In this document: positions 27,426 to 36,146 of the stretch, in pieces
Layout of the letters: the number at the start of each line of letters is the position of its first letter
How positions within the stretch are numbered: the stretch's first letter is position 1
Source of the DNA: Stigmatella erecta
GTDB lineage: Bacteria; Myxococcota; Myxococcia; Myxococcales; Myxococcaceae
Reading direction: 5' to 3'
NCBI RefSeq assembly: GCF_900111745.1
Contig: NZ_FOIJ01000025.1
Span: 48,804 to 112,803 of the forward strand
Length of the DNA: 64,000 bases
Made by a program: the position numbers and the translations under genes
Notes under the pieces: generated by a model
The model's database searches: none
What the model was told of the DNA's origin: nothing
What the model saw: the letters and a program-made list of their open reading frames with translations, nothing else

Positions 27426-28889
27426 GTGTACCTGGGCATCGATGTGGGAACCTCGTCCGTGAAGTCCGTGCTCGTGGATGGGAGCGAGCGCATCCTCGGC
27501 AGCGCCAGCGAGGCGCTGGACGTCACGCGGCCCCATCCGGGCTGGTCGGAGCAGGACCCGGAGGCCTGGGTGCGCGCCTGCGAGCGCACCCTGGACGCGC
27601 TCACCGCGGCGCACCGCGCGGAGATGGCGGCCGTGGAGGGAATCGGGCTGTCCGGACAGATGCACGGGGCGACGCTGCTGGACGGGCAGGACCGGCCCCT
27701 GCGCCCGGCGATCCTCTGGAACGATGGCCGCTCGGAGGCCGAGTGCCGCGTCCTGGAGGCGCGCTGCCCGCGCTTGAGGGACATCGCGGGCAACATCGCC
27801 ATGCCGGGCTTCACCGCGCCGAAGCTGCTCTGGGTCGCGGAGCACGAGCCGGACACCTTCGCGAAGGTGCGCAAGGTGCTGCTGCCCAAGGACTACCTGC
27901 GGCTGTTCCTGACCGGCGAGCACGTGTCGGACATGTCCGACGCGGCCGGAACACTCTGGCTCGACGTGGCGAGGCGGGCCTGGTCGGACGCGCTGCTCGC
28001 GGCCACGGGGCTCACGCGGGAGCACATGCCGCGGCTCGTGGAGGGCTCCCAGGCGTCGGGGAGGCTGCGGCCGGAGCTGGCCCGCCGCTGGGGCATGGCC
28101 CGGCCGCCGGTGGTGGCCGGCGGGGGCGGGGACAACGCGGCCAGCGCGGTGGGGATTGGCGCCGTGCGGCCGGGCTCCGCCTTCGTCTCGCTGGGCACCT
28201 CGGGCGTGCTCTTCGTCTCCAATGCCCGCTTCTCGCCCAACACGGCGGGCGCGGTGCACGCCTTCTGCCATGCGGTGCCGGGGCTCTGGCACCAGATGGG
28301 CGTCATCCTGTCCGCCGCCGCCAGCATGGAATGGCTCTCGGGGCTCCTGAGCATTCCCGCGCCCGAGCTGACGGCGGAGCTGGGGGAGCGCGTGTCCGGC
28401 CCCTCTCCGGTGAAGTTCCTGCCCTACCTCTCCGGAGAGCGCACCCCGCACAACGATGCCTCGGCCCGGGGAGCCTTCGTGGGCCTGGCCCATGGGCAGG
28501 GGCGGGCGGCGATGACGCAGGCGGTGATGGAAGGGGTGGCCTTCGCCTTCGCCGACTGCCTGCGGGTGCTCTCGGAGGCGGGGACGGAGGTGGCCCGGGC
28601 CTCGGCGGTGGGCGGAGGCTCGCGCTCACACCTCTGGTTGAAGATTCTCGCGAGCGTGCTGAACCGGCCGCTGGATCTCCACGCGGAAGGGGATTTCGGC
28701 GGAGCCTTCGGGGCCGCGCGGCTGGGCCGGCTCGCCGCGACGGGCGAGGACCCACTGGCTCTCGCCGTGCCGCCTCCGGTCGCCCAGGTGGTGGAGCCCG
28801 ATGCCGCGCTCGTCCCACGGTATGCCCAGGCGTATGGGCATTGGCGCGGCCTCTATCCCGCGCTCCGGGCGGTGGACGCAGGCCCATGA
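27426..28889 (+). CDS. xylB: Xylulokinase (FGGY family)
   Basis: A 487-residue FGGY carbohydrate kinase that phosphorylates D-xylulose to xylulose 5-phosphate. Signatures are the N-terminal GIDVGTSSVKSVL phosphate loop and the SGQMHG motif typical of xylulokinases, followed by PAILWNDGRS. The C-terminal ATP loop is in AVGGGSRSHLWLKILA. The GTG start has an AGGGAGG/GGGAGG-rich leader. In hexitol operons such as mtlEFGKDYZ of Pseudomonas fluorescens the equivalent gene (mtlY) is inside the cluster; here the rest of that set lies at 51.2-57.9 kb, so this gene probably handles xylulose made from arabitol by the polyol dehydrogenase. Confidence 0.9.
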   Translation: MYLGIDVGTSSVKSVLVDGSERILGSASEALDVTRPHPGWSEQDPEAWVRACERTLDALTAAHRAEMAAVEGIGLSGQMHGATLLDGQDRPLRPAILWNDGRSEAECRVLEARCPRLRDIAGNIAMPGFTAPKLLWVAEHEPDTFAKVRKVLLPKDYLRLFLTGEHVSDMSDAAGTLWLDVARRAWSDALLAATGLTREHMPRLVEGSQASGRLRPELARRWGMARPPVVAGGGGDNAASAVGIGAVRPGSAFVSLGTSGVLFVSNARFSPNTAGAVHAFCHAVPGLWHQMGVILSAAASMEWLSGLLSIPAPELTAELGERVSGPSPVKFLPYLSGERTPHNDASARGAFVGLAHGQGRAAMTQAVMEGVAFAFADCLRVLSEAGTEVARASAVGGGSRSHLWLKILASVLNRPLDLHAEGDFGGAFGAARLGRLAATGEDPLALAVPPPVAQVVEPDAALVPRYAQAYGHWRGLYPALRAVDAGP

Positions 28890-28918
28890 TGCCTCGTTAC
28901 CCCCAGGACGCCGCTTGC

Positions 28919-30709
28919 CTACAGGCAATCCGCGCCAGGACGGGCTGTCATGCCGCTCTGCACAGCGGGTCCGCAGCCCCCTGAGTTGCAGGCTCTGGCA
29001 CGGACGTAACTCTCGGCCGAGACTCGCACCAGCGGCGACGCACTCGGTCCCGAGTAGAACTGCTGCCAGGTCCCATCCCCGTATTTCACCCTGCGCATGG
29101 CGACCGTGTAGTACTCGACGACGCCCTGGGAGGGGGGCGTGATGAGGATCTTGTTATACCCAGGCATGTACCCCTCCGGACAAGTCACACGGACCGCGCC
29201 GACTTCACCCGGCGGAGGCATCTGCGGAATGGAGACAGGCACCCGGTAGCCCTCCACCACGCTGGCGTACTGCTGAACGGCACACTGCATGTCGGCCGCG
29301 CACCTCCGGTAGGACGCGCCACTGGCATCGGAGGTCTGACGGCAAAGCTTCGCGGTCGGATTCAACCGGCCGTTGAGTTCGTTGCGCACGCCCATGGGGA
29401 ATCCGTTGTGTTGCAAGTCCGGGTCTGAGAACACCGGCACGCGGAAGCAGTTTGCCAACGTGCACTCCCGGTCGGCCATGACGTCCATCGCCCCTCCATC
29501 CGACACATAACCGCGGCTGTACCCATACATGCCGCCTCCGGTGCCGTGGTTCGCGTGGCGCCAGTCGTGCTCGCCGCCGAGCAAGTGACCCACTTCATGC
29601 GCGAAGGTATAGCTGCCCCCGCCCGCGCAGCTGTCACCGACCACCCCAAAAGCGAACGGCGAGTAGTCAACTCCCGGGCTGGGTCCTGCATCGTCTTCCG
29701 CGGGCGCCGCACCGGTGGCCGCGCCACACGTCCTCTTCGCCGTGGCTCCCTGAGCAATCAGCATCATCACCAGGTCCGCGCTCACGGCATCCCGGAGCGC
29801 GAAGACCTCATCCAGCCGGCCCAGGACGGGAGTTTCCGGATCGCCCTGATTCGCCTGGCACTGGATCCGTGCGTCATTGTGCTTGCAGAACAGCTCCCTC
29901 TGGATGATGCCGTGGTGGCGGCCGGCTTCGTTGAATGCGACTTGGGAGACGCCCACGAGGGCTGCATGGACGTTGACATGGCTGTTGGCGAACACCTGGT
30001 TGAGTTCGGCGATCAGGTTGTTCGCTTGGAGGATCGCGTCGGCCACCGCGGGGGTGTGCACGATCAGGATATCGAGTTTCCGCATGGGCGGAGTCGGCGA
30101 GTTGGCCTTGCACAAGTCGGCCGCCACCCGGGGCTGTGCACCGGAGAAGGGCGGCGCTGACACCCAAGCCCCCGCCTCCTCGCGGGGAAGGGAGCGCAAT
30201 GTGCCCACCGCGCAGTCACCCTCTGGGAACAACGCGGGCTCCACCTCCATCAAGTAGAGCTTGCCAGCCTCGCCAGAGCGGAGCCGGTAGCTACGGAACG
30301 CGCGATCGATGCTCCCGTAGACCTGGGTTCCATCGAACGTGATTTTCGCGACGGCGGAGTTTGCCCACCCTTCGTCCAGCGTTCCGAGCCAGGTGTTCGC
30401 GCCGAGACCGGGCATGACCTTTCCACTCCTGAGGTGGAGAAATTGACCATCCTCGATTTCGAGATCGAGGCCAGTAGCGGCTGTCTCTGGCGTGTCTCCG
30501 AGCAGTGCTTCTGGATCGAACCTGAGCTCACGGACCCATGCGGCTGCGCCTGCCTCCAGTCCCACGGACCTGGCCTGGTGCGGGGGAATGCTCGCGCCCA
30601 GCTCGGCACGGACGGAGCGCCGAGGGCCCTCCACGGTGGGGGCGCCGAAGGCCGGTGCGGCCAAGGCAAGCGACAGGATCGACCCCTTCAACACACGCGT
30701 TCTCTTCAT
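28919..30709 (-). CDS. Secreted metzincin-type zinc metalloprotease
   Basis: A 596-residue exported protease. A signal peptide (KRTRVLKGSILSLALAAPAFG) and a propeptide-like region of about 200 residues precede the catalytic domain. The zinc site HEVGHLLGGEHD near residue 370 fits HExxHxxGxxH/D, with DVMAD downstream as the candidate Met-turn. This matches reprolysin-like metzincins. About 100 Cys-containing residues follow. The ATG at 30709 begins the signal peptide; its ribosome site is poor. It probably digests prey or matrix protein. Confidence 0.85.
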   Translation of the reverse strand: MKRTRVLKGSILSLALAAPAFGAPTVEGPRRSVRAELGASIPPHQARSVGLEAGAAAWVRELRFDPEALLGDTPETAATGLDLEIEDGQFLHLRSGKVMPGLGANTWLGTLDEGWANSAVAKITFDGTQVYGSIDRAFRSYRLRSGEAGKLYLMEVEPALFPEGDCAVGTLRSLPREEAGAWVSAPPFSGAQPRVAADLCKANSPTPPMRKLDILIVHTPAVADAILQANNLIAELNQVFANSHVNVHAALVGVSQVAFNEAGRHHGIIQRELFCKHNDARIQCQANQGDPETPVLGRLDEVFALRDAVSADLVMMLIAQGATAKRTCGAATGAAPAEDDAGPSPGVDYSPFAFGVVGDSCAGGGSYTFAHEVGHLLGGEHDWRHANHGTGGGMYGYSRGYVSDGGAMDVMADRECTLANCFRVPVFSDPDLQHNGFPMGVRNELNGRLNPTAKLCRQTSDASGASYRRCAADMQCAVQQYASVVEGYRVPVSIPQMPPPGEVGAVRVTCPEGYMPGYNKILITPPSQGVVEYYTVAMRRVKYGDGTWQQFYSGPSASPLVRVSAESYVRARACNSGGCGPAVQSGMTARPGADCL

Positions 30710-30830
30710 TTTTGGAGTCCCGGGGAAAAGTACCGTTTGCGCAGCATCACGCACCCTGCCATCAAGACAGAAGCACGGTCATTCGGAAAGGCTCCGTGGG
30801 CGGCTGTGTGGGCGGCGGCGTTCGCATCAA

Positions 30831-30849
30831 GAAGGAGAGCCTCTCCTTC
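30831..30849. promoter_or_regulatory. 19-bp perfect palindrome upstream of the metalloprotease
   Basis: GAAGGAGAG and CTCTCCTTC flank a single central C. It lies 122 bp upstream of the protease start, inside the 297-bp region without a gene between the protease and the exporter gene (30710-31006). It could be an operator, or in RNA a hairpin. Confidence 0.4.
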
Positions 30850-31006
30850 ATCGGGTGTGGAGTCTGTCCTGCTTTCCCCACGGCCTGGGCGGGTGAGCGC
30901 CGGGCGGTGAAGTGCCCGGTAGCGGGGTTTGGGTGCCGATGCCGCAGCTTGCGGTCTGACGGCTCGGAGTACCGCGTGCATGAATACCGCGTCACGCACT
31001 CCGGCG

Positions 31007-31618
31007 CTATTCGCCGAGGAGCGCAACCATGCCGAGCACGATGAACAAGAGCCCTGCCAGCCACTGACAGCCCTTCAACGCCGGCCCTCGCGTGACGAGT
31101 CCCGACCGCAGCGGATGTGCGAGCAGAATGCAGATAACGTCCGAGAGCGAAAACAGTAGGTTCGCGCACAGACCGAGCAGGAAGAGCTGCCAGCCCACTC
31201 CGAGCGATGCGCCAGAATCGGTGAACTGCAACAGGAACGAGAAGTAGAACAGCGCGGATTTCGGATTCAACGCTTCGATGAACGCACTCGACGACATGAT
31301 GTTGCGAGGCAGCGTGCCCGTTGCGTTCGCCTCGGGGCTCGCGAGTATCCGCTGGATACCGAGCCAGACCAGATAGCCGCCTCCGATCATGCGGAGTGCG
31401 TGATACACCATGGGGGACGCTTTCAGAATCGCCACCGCGCCAAGCGCGACGATGCCGACCTGGAACAGCGCGCCGAGATGGATGCCGAGCGCCGACAGCA
31501 ACCCGGCGCGCCGGCCGTGTTGCAGCGTCAGCGAGACGGTCTGCAGCAGCGCTGGTCCTGGAATGAAGCCGAAGCCAATGCAGGTCAGTCCGAAGATCCA
31601 CGCTTGGTCGACGGGCAT
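31007..31618 (-). CDS. LysE/RhtB family exporter
   Basis: A 203-residue membrane protein with about six helices and the family pattern (GFIPGPALLQTVSLTLQHGRRAGLL near the N-terminus, LNPKSALFYFSFLLQF in the middle). LysE/RhtB proteins export amino acids and related small molecules. Its ATG shares one base with the TGA of the radical-SAM-like gene, so translation is coupled; the simplest reading is that it exports that enzyme's product. I start at 31618 for this reason; the extension to 31657 is inside the upstream gene. Base composition is lower in GC than neighbouring regions. Confidence 0.85.
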   Translation of the reverse strand: MPVDQAWIFGLTCIGFGFIPGPALLQTVSLTLQHGRRAGLLSALGIHLGALFQVGIVALGAVAILKASPMVYHALRMIGGGYLVWLGIQRILASPEANATGTLPRNIMSSSAFIEALNPKSALFYFSFLLQFTDSGASLGVGWQLFLLGLCANLLFSLSDVICILLAHPLRSGLVTRGPALKGCQWLAGLLFIVLGMVALLGE

Positions 31619-33441
31619 CAAAGTTCGTCTCCGGTCACGATACCGAGCCTTGCGCATTCGCCGCGCACGCGATCGCGGGCAGTGGCGAGCCGTTCCTTCG
31701 ACAGCTCTGGCATGAATACGCCGATGTAGTCGTCGATCGCCGTTTCGCGATCGAAGATATCGGCCTGACGATAGCGCTCGGCGACACGCTGCCTCGTCTC
31801 CCGGCTACCGATGCCGAGCCCGGGACGCCGGGACATCGCTTCCGCTTCGTCCAATTGCGTCAGATAACGAAAGTCCTGAGACCCGGGTTCCGGCGACAGC
31901 AATTCGATGTCGGCGCTGATGATCACGTCACGCCCAGCTTGCAGAAATTCGATATAAGTCGTGATGTTTTCTTCCAGCAGGGCCTCGGTCATTCCGAGAT
32001 GTCCCAGGACGAATCCGGCCTTGATCGCAACACCGTGATTGCGCGCGTTGCCCAACGCGCGCAGGTTCGAATCGTACATTTTCCGCGCGGCGGCTGCGGA
32101 ATCCGGGTTGCGCAGCGGTTTGTTCAGCGCTTGCAGCGACCGGGGCGCGCCTGCGTCCACTCCGACGAACAGGATTCGAAACCCGATGCCGCGCATCGCC
32201 CTCAGCACCTGTTCCTTTTCCATCCCGTCCGCCCGTGCGTAGCCGACGAGAACCGGGCGCTGGGCCGGCGGCAATGCGCGCCACCAGTCTGGCGGCGACT
32301 CCGCCATGTCCAGCATCAGGCGCGCGAAGGTCAGCGGCAACTCGTCGGCGGTCACGTACAGATAGTCGTAGCCCGCTTCTGAGGCGCGCTGAATCGCCGA
32401 CCATGCATGTTCCGCCGACAATTCGTTCTTCCACATTCCGCCGTACTGAATCGAGCAGAATGAACAGGCGTCGTCGCCGCTGAACTTGATGCAGCCGCGC
32501 CCGATTTCGACGGGCACCCCCTGGTTCACGCGACGGCCGGTCAGCTCGAGAATGCGGCGGCCGAGCCGGCGGGTAAAGTTTGCGGCGTAAACCTCGCTGT
32601 GTGGCAGTGTCCTGTCGATCAGGCGGTAATCGATGATCCGATTCACGGGTTCGCGAATCGCAGGGGCCGATATGAGGCGCCCCGATTCGAAACGGACCGA
32701 GCCGGGATAAATGCCTGCCGGACGCGAGTGCCGCCGATCCAGCAGATAATCGGCGAGACCCGAATAAACCTCGTTGCCTATGAATCCGCAATCGATCAAT
32801 TCGCGATGACGTTCCAGAATTTCCCGGCTCAGTGCGGTGAAGTGGTCGTTGCCCACGACGATGGCGATCCGCGAATCGACGGTTTTCACCGCGGCGGCAA
32901 TTCGGATCGCGGCTTCGTAATTGGCGGTAATCGTGCTGAGACACACCGCCAGGGTCCTGCCGGCGTGCTCGCCGATTGTCGTGAGGATGCGTTCCAGCGA
33001 ATGAATCACGCCGTCGATGTAATGTCCTTCGAGCCCCGGTAGCGAATTGACATATGACGCGAGCGACAACACGCCGAGGTGCGGGAAATTGGCCCAGTCA
33101 GTGTGCTGCGCGCCTTTCGATACGGTAATCCCGCCGGCGTCGCACCTGTCCAGGTCGTTGCTGTTGGGGGGATTGACAAAAAATACGATCGATCTCGGCT
33201 CGCTTATGAAGCAGTGCCCTCTCGTATCGTGGATTTGTTGGAAGTGTCCGCTCCGGTCAGGCAGTTGGCACGAACGAAAAACGATCGTGTCGATGACCCA
33301 GTATATCGATCGAGTCCGTATCCCGGCGCGGCGCGGTTTGAAGTGGCGGGTTGGTGGACAGGAGCAGCCGGGCTCTGCTGAAGACGAAAGGGATACACGC
33401 CCATCACATCTCGGGTGTCCACAAAACCCGGGGAGGCTCAC
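31618..33441 (-). CDS. B12-binding-domain radical-SAM-like enzyme, atypical Cys spacing
   Basis: The frame opens at a GTG at 33441 (607 residues), but recognisable protein begins only near 33200. First comes a cobalamin-binding-like Rossmann domain (SIVFFVNPPNSNDL, HLGVLSLASYVNSL). Then comes a radical-SAM barrel whose cluster motif is GRGC-IKFSGDDA-C-SF-C (C317, C326, C329; CX8CX2C instead of CX3CX2C). No ATG, GTG or TTG occurs in frame near the start of the conserved part; an ATA at 33205-33207 is preceded by AGAGGG, so the true start may be rare, mutated or lost. It is coupled to the LysE-type exporter. GC is conspicuously low for this window (one 60-base line is about 45 percent). Substrate unknown. 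Confidence 0.75.
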   Translation of the reverse strand: MSLPGFCGHPRCDGRVSLSSSAEPGCSCPPTRHFKPRRAGIRTRSIYWVIDTIVFRSCQLPDRSGHFQQIHDTRGHCFISEPRSIVFFVNPPNSNDLDRCDAGGITVSKGAQHTDWANFPHLGVLSLASYVNSLPGLEGHYIDGVIHSLERILTTIGEHAGRTLAVCLSTITANYEAAIRIAAAVKTVDSRIAIVVGNDHFTALSREILERHRELIDCGFIGNEVYSGLADYLLDRRHSRPAGIYPGSVRFESGRLISAPAIREPVNRIIDYRLIDRTLPHSEVYAANFTRRLGRRILELTGRRVNQGVPVEIGRGCIKFSGDDACSFCSIQYGGMWKNELSAEHAWSAIQRASEAGYDYLYVTADELPLTFARLMLDMAESPPDWWRALPPAQRPVLVGYARADGMEKEQVLRAMRGIGFRILFVGVDAGAPRSLQALNKPLRNPDSAAAARKMYDSNLRALGNARNHGVAIKAGFVLGHLGMTEALLEENITTYIEFLQAGRDVIISADIELLSPEPGSQDFRYLTQLDEAEAMSRRPGLGIGSRETRQRVAERYRQADIFDRETAIDDYIGVFMPELSKERLATARDRVRGECARLGIVTGDEL

Positions 33442-33625
33442 TCTCCTTGTCTTTGGCCATGACGCAGCAGTGTTAAGCAGGGCTTCAAAGCCTCTTTCTG
33501 CTCCGGCACCTAGTGTCTCACGGGGGGCGGGCGCTATTGCTAACTTTCCTCATGTTCCCGGATCGGAACGAACTCCAGATCGCAGACCTGCAGTCAGAGC
33601 CTCTCGCAAAGAAGGGATGGGACGG

Positions 33626-34723
33626 ATGAAACATCGCACCGCCTTGGCGCTGATCACCTTGGCGCTCAGCGCTTCCTCGTGTGCAACCACGGACGGGGAT
33701 CATCAGCCCGGGCCGCTGCTCATTCAGGAACAAGGCAGCTTTGCAGCTGGCGGCACGGTCATCACCGCGCCCGGCACGTTTGACCCAATCAAGCAGGGCA
33801 GTTACAACCCCGCAGGGCCCGACTCCGCGGGGCAGACGCTGCACGGCGATCACGTGTATGCGTCCTATGAGATCCCGGCGAATGCCAGAAAACTTCCGCT
33901 CGTGTTCTGGCATGGCCACGGCCAGTCCGCGAAGACGTGGGAGAGCACGCCGGACGGCCGAGAGGGATTCCAGAACCTTTTCCTGCGGCGTCGCTTTCCG
34001 GTGTATTTGATCGATCAACCCCGGCGCGGCCGCGCAGCACGCAGCACGCAGCCTGTCACAATGACGGCTGCGCCTGACGAACAGCTCTGGTTCGGCATCT
34101 TCCGCCTTGGCCTGTGGCCGGACTTCTACCCAGGCGTGCAGTTCTCGAGCGAGCCAGAGGCACTCGACCAGTTCTTCCGGCAGATGGTGCCCAACACGGG
34201 GCCCTATGACGCGGAAGTCAATTCCGATGCGGTTTCCGCACTCTTCGGCCGGATCGGGCCCGGCATTCTCGTCACGCACTCGCAGAGCGGTGGACTCGGC
34301 TGGCGCACGGCGATCAAGAACAGAAATGTGCGCGCCATCGTTTCCTACGAACCGGGGGCTGGCTTCGCCTTCCCGCCGGGCGAAGTCCCTGAGCTGACGA
34401 TGTCCACGGGCGTCACGGTCAGAGGTACCGAGGTGCCGCTGCCAGACTTCCTGCAGCTCACGAAGATCCCGATCGTGATGTACTACGGTGACTTCATCGC
34501 GGAAGCTCCAACCCCGAATCCGGGCCAGGACCAGTGGCGAGTCACGCTCGCCATGGCAAGGCTGTTCCGCGATGCGGTGAACCGCCACGGCGGTGACGTG
34601 ACGGTCGTGCATCTGCCCGAACTCGGGGTTCGCGGCAATACGCACTTCCCCATGTCGGATCTCAACAATGTCCAGATCGCTGACCTTCTGTCTCAATTTC
34701 TCAAGCAGAAGGGGCTGGATTGA
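33626..34723 (+). CDS. Alpha/beta hydrolase lipoprotein
   Basis: A 365-residue lipoprotein (lipobox ASSC) with an alpha/beta-hydrolase fold. FWHGHGQSAKTWE gives the oxyanion HG region, and THSQSGG the nucleophile elbow (an HSQSG variant with Thr instead of the first Gly). GNTHFPMSD carries the likely catalytic His. The ATG at 33626 has AAGGGA 8 bases upstream; the frame is open much further upstream, without start support. It diverges from the radical-SAM-like gene and shares its lower-GC style. The substrate is unknown. Confidence 0.75.
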   Translation: MKHRTALALITLALSASSCATTDGDHQPGPLLIQEQGSFAAGGTVITAPGTFDPIKQGSYNPAGPDSAGQTLHGDHVYASYEIPANARKLPLVFWHGHGQSAKTWESTPDGREGFQNLFLRRRFPVYLIDQPRRGRAARSTQPVTMTAAPDEQLWFGIFRLGLWPDFYPGVQFSSEPEALDQFFRQMVPNTGPYDAEVNSDAVSALFGRIGPGILVTHSQSGGLGWRTAIKNRNVRAIVSYEPGAGFAFPPGEVPELTMSTGVTVRGTEVPLPDFLQLTKIPIVMYYGDFIAEAPTPNPGQDQWRVTLAMARLFRDAVNRHGGDVTVVHLPELGVRGNTHFPMSDLNNVQIADLLSQFLKQKGLD

Positions 34724-34751
34724 ACCTCCCGCGCAACCGGCGCTCCGCCTG

Positions 34752-35678
34752 TCATGAGCCCCCAGGCGGAAGGCGGGCCGTGTGCGTGGTGAGCTCCCGG
34801 GCCACGTCGACGAAGAGGCGCAGCGCTGGAGAGCGCTGGGCACGGCTGGGGAAGTAGAGGAAGAAGCCCGGGACCGTGGGCGCGTAGGGCTCGAGCACCT
34901 GCTGCAGCCGCCCGCTGCGCAAATGCTCCACCACCTTGGGCTCGAAGGCGTACGCCAGCCCCAGTCCCTGCTCCGCCAGGGACACGCTCAGCTGGCTGTC
35001 GTTGGTGACCACGCCCCCTCGAACCGGCACGCGCCAGTTCCTGCGGCCCCGCTCCAACTCCCAGGCATAAAGCGCCCCGGTGTTCGGCAAGCGGAAGGTG
35101 ATGCACTCGTGGCGCAGCAAATCCTCGGGCCGCTGGGGCGTCCCGTGGCGCTCCAGGTAGCCAGAAGAGCCCACCACGACGAAGCGGAACGCCGCGGTGA
35201 GCCTCACCTGCACCATGTCGCGCTCGATGGCCTCGCTCAGCCTCACGCCCGCGTCGTACCCCTCCGCCACGATGTCCACGAAGCGATTCTCGACGTTGAC
35301 CTCCACCTCGACGCGCGGGTGACGCGCGCGAAAGGTAGGTAGCACCGGGTCGATGACGTAGGGCACTGCCGCCTGTGGCACCGACAGCCGGACCCGGCCC
35401 ACCGTCTCTCCCGGTTGAGCGGATACCTCGGTAAGGGCCGTGAGCGCCTGCCCCATCGCTGGGCCGGCGCCCTCCACGAGCCGCCTGCCAGAATCCGTGA
35501 GCGACACGCTGCGCGTCGTGCGGGTGAGCAGCACCACGCGCAGCTGCTTCTCGAGATGCCGCACCGCTTGGCTCACCGCGGGCGTGGAGACCCCAAGCTC
35601 GCGCGCCGCGCCACTGAAGCTGCGCAGGCGGGCCACGGTGAGGAACATTTGGAGCTGCGGGAGGAGAGCCGTATTCAT
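34752..35678 (-). CDS. LysR family transcriptional regulator
   Basis: A 308-residue regulator: winged helix-turn-helix at about residues 5-65 (FSGAARELGVSTPAVSQAVRHLEKQL) and a periplasmic-binding-like effector domain from about residue 90. The ATG has AAGGGA 8 bases upstream. It is convergent with the hydrolase gene and divergent from the sorbosone-dehydrogenase-like gene across a 468-bp gap, so the latter is a possible target. No effector can be read from the sequence. Confidence 0.9.
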   Translation of the reverse strand: MNTALLPQLQMFLTVARLRSFSGAARELGVSTPAVSQAVRHLEKQLRVVLLTRTTRSVSLTDSGRRLVEGAGPAMGQALTALTEVSAQPGETVGRVRLSVPQAAVPYVIDPVLPTFRARHPRVEVEVNVENRFVDIVAEGYDAGVRLSEAIERDMVQVRLTAAFRFVVVGSSGYLERHGTPQRPEDLLRHECITFRLPNTGALYAWELERGRRNWRVPVRGGVVTNDSQLSVSLAEQGLGLAYAFEPKVVEHLRSGRLQQVLEPYAPTVPGFFLYFPSRAQRSPALRLFVDVARELTTHTARLPPGGS

Positions 35679-36146
35679 TGAGAGCGTCCCTTCAAGGTCT
35701 CCATGGGTTCTGCCTCGCGGCGCGACCGGGGAGCTTCCGCTTTACTGTTAAGCACCGCTGAAGATCCTGTGCGCTCCTCGGCGCGTAGGCACCGGGGAGT
35801 ACTTCTTTTCGTGAACAAGGCGCAACGGTGTTCCCTCCTCCCGCCCGCATCGAATGGGAGCCGCGCTCCGCAGGCGCTTTGCGCCCGCGCGCGACATTCT
35901 GGAGCAGGGCTGGGAGGGGCGGAGGACTGCGGCCTGGAGCCCGGCAACCGCCGAGTTCAAGTCAGCAAGTCCGGAGGGCGTGAATCGAACTGCAGCCACG
36001 CCAGCGCCACGTCCTTCCGCAGCACCCACCGTATTGTAAATTTGTACTTAATACCCCATTAACATCCTGCGCCTAGTGCTCCACGGGCCCGGGGCATAAG
36101 GAGCACGGGCCGCAGCCAACCCCTCTTTCGTTGAGGCAATCACACC
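35679..36146. other. 468-bp region with no supported gene
   Basis: No reading frame here has a plausible start with ribosome site or a recognisable product. The first part is GC-rich and includes an inverted-repeat-like GCGCTCCGCAGGCGC stretch. The part from 36031 to 36065 is AT-rich (GTATTGTAAATTTG) and is the likeliest promoter area for the gene at 36147. It probably also carries the LysR binding sites. I found no tRNA fold in it. Confidence 0.5.

Noticed and set aside
33047..33625. N-terminal extension of the hydrolase frame from 33047
   Set aside because: The lipoprotein signal begins at 33626 with a good ribosome site; the upstream part is antisense to the radical-SAM-like gene and has no signal or domain.
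35930..36005. tRNA-like TTCAAGTC and GTTCGATTC strings
   Set aside because: No T-stem pairing or acceptor stem can be drawn on either strand.
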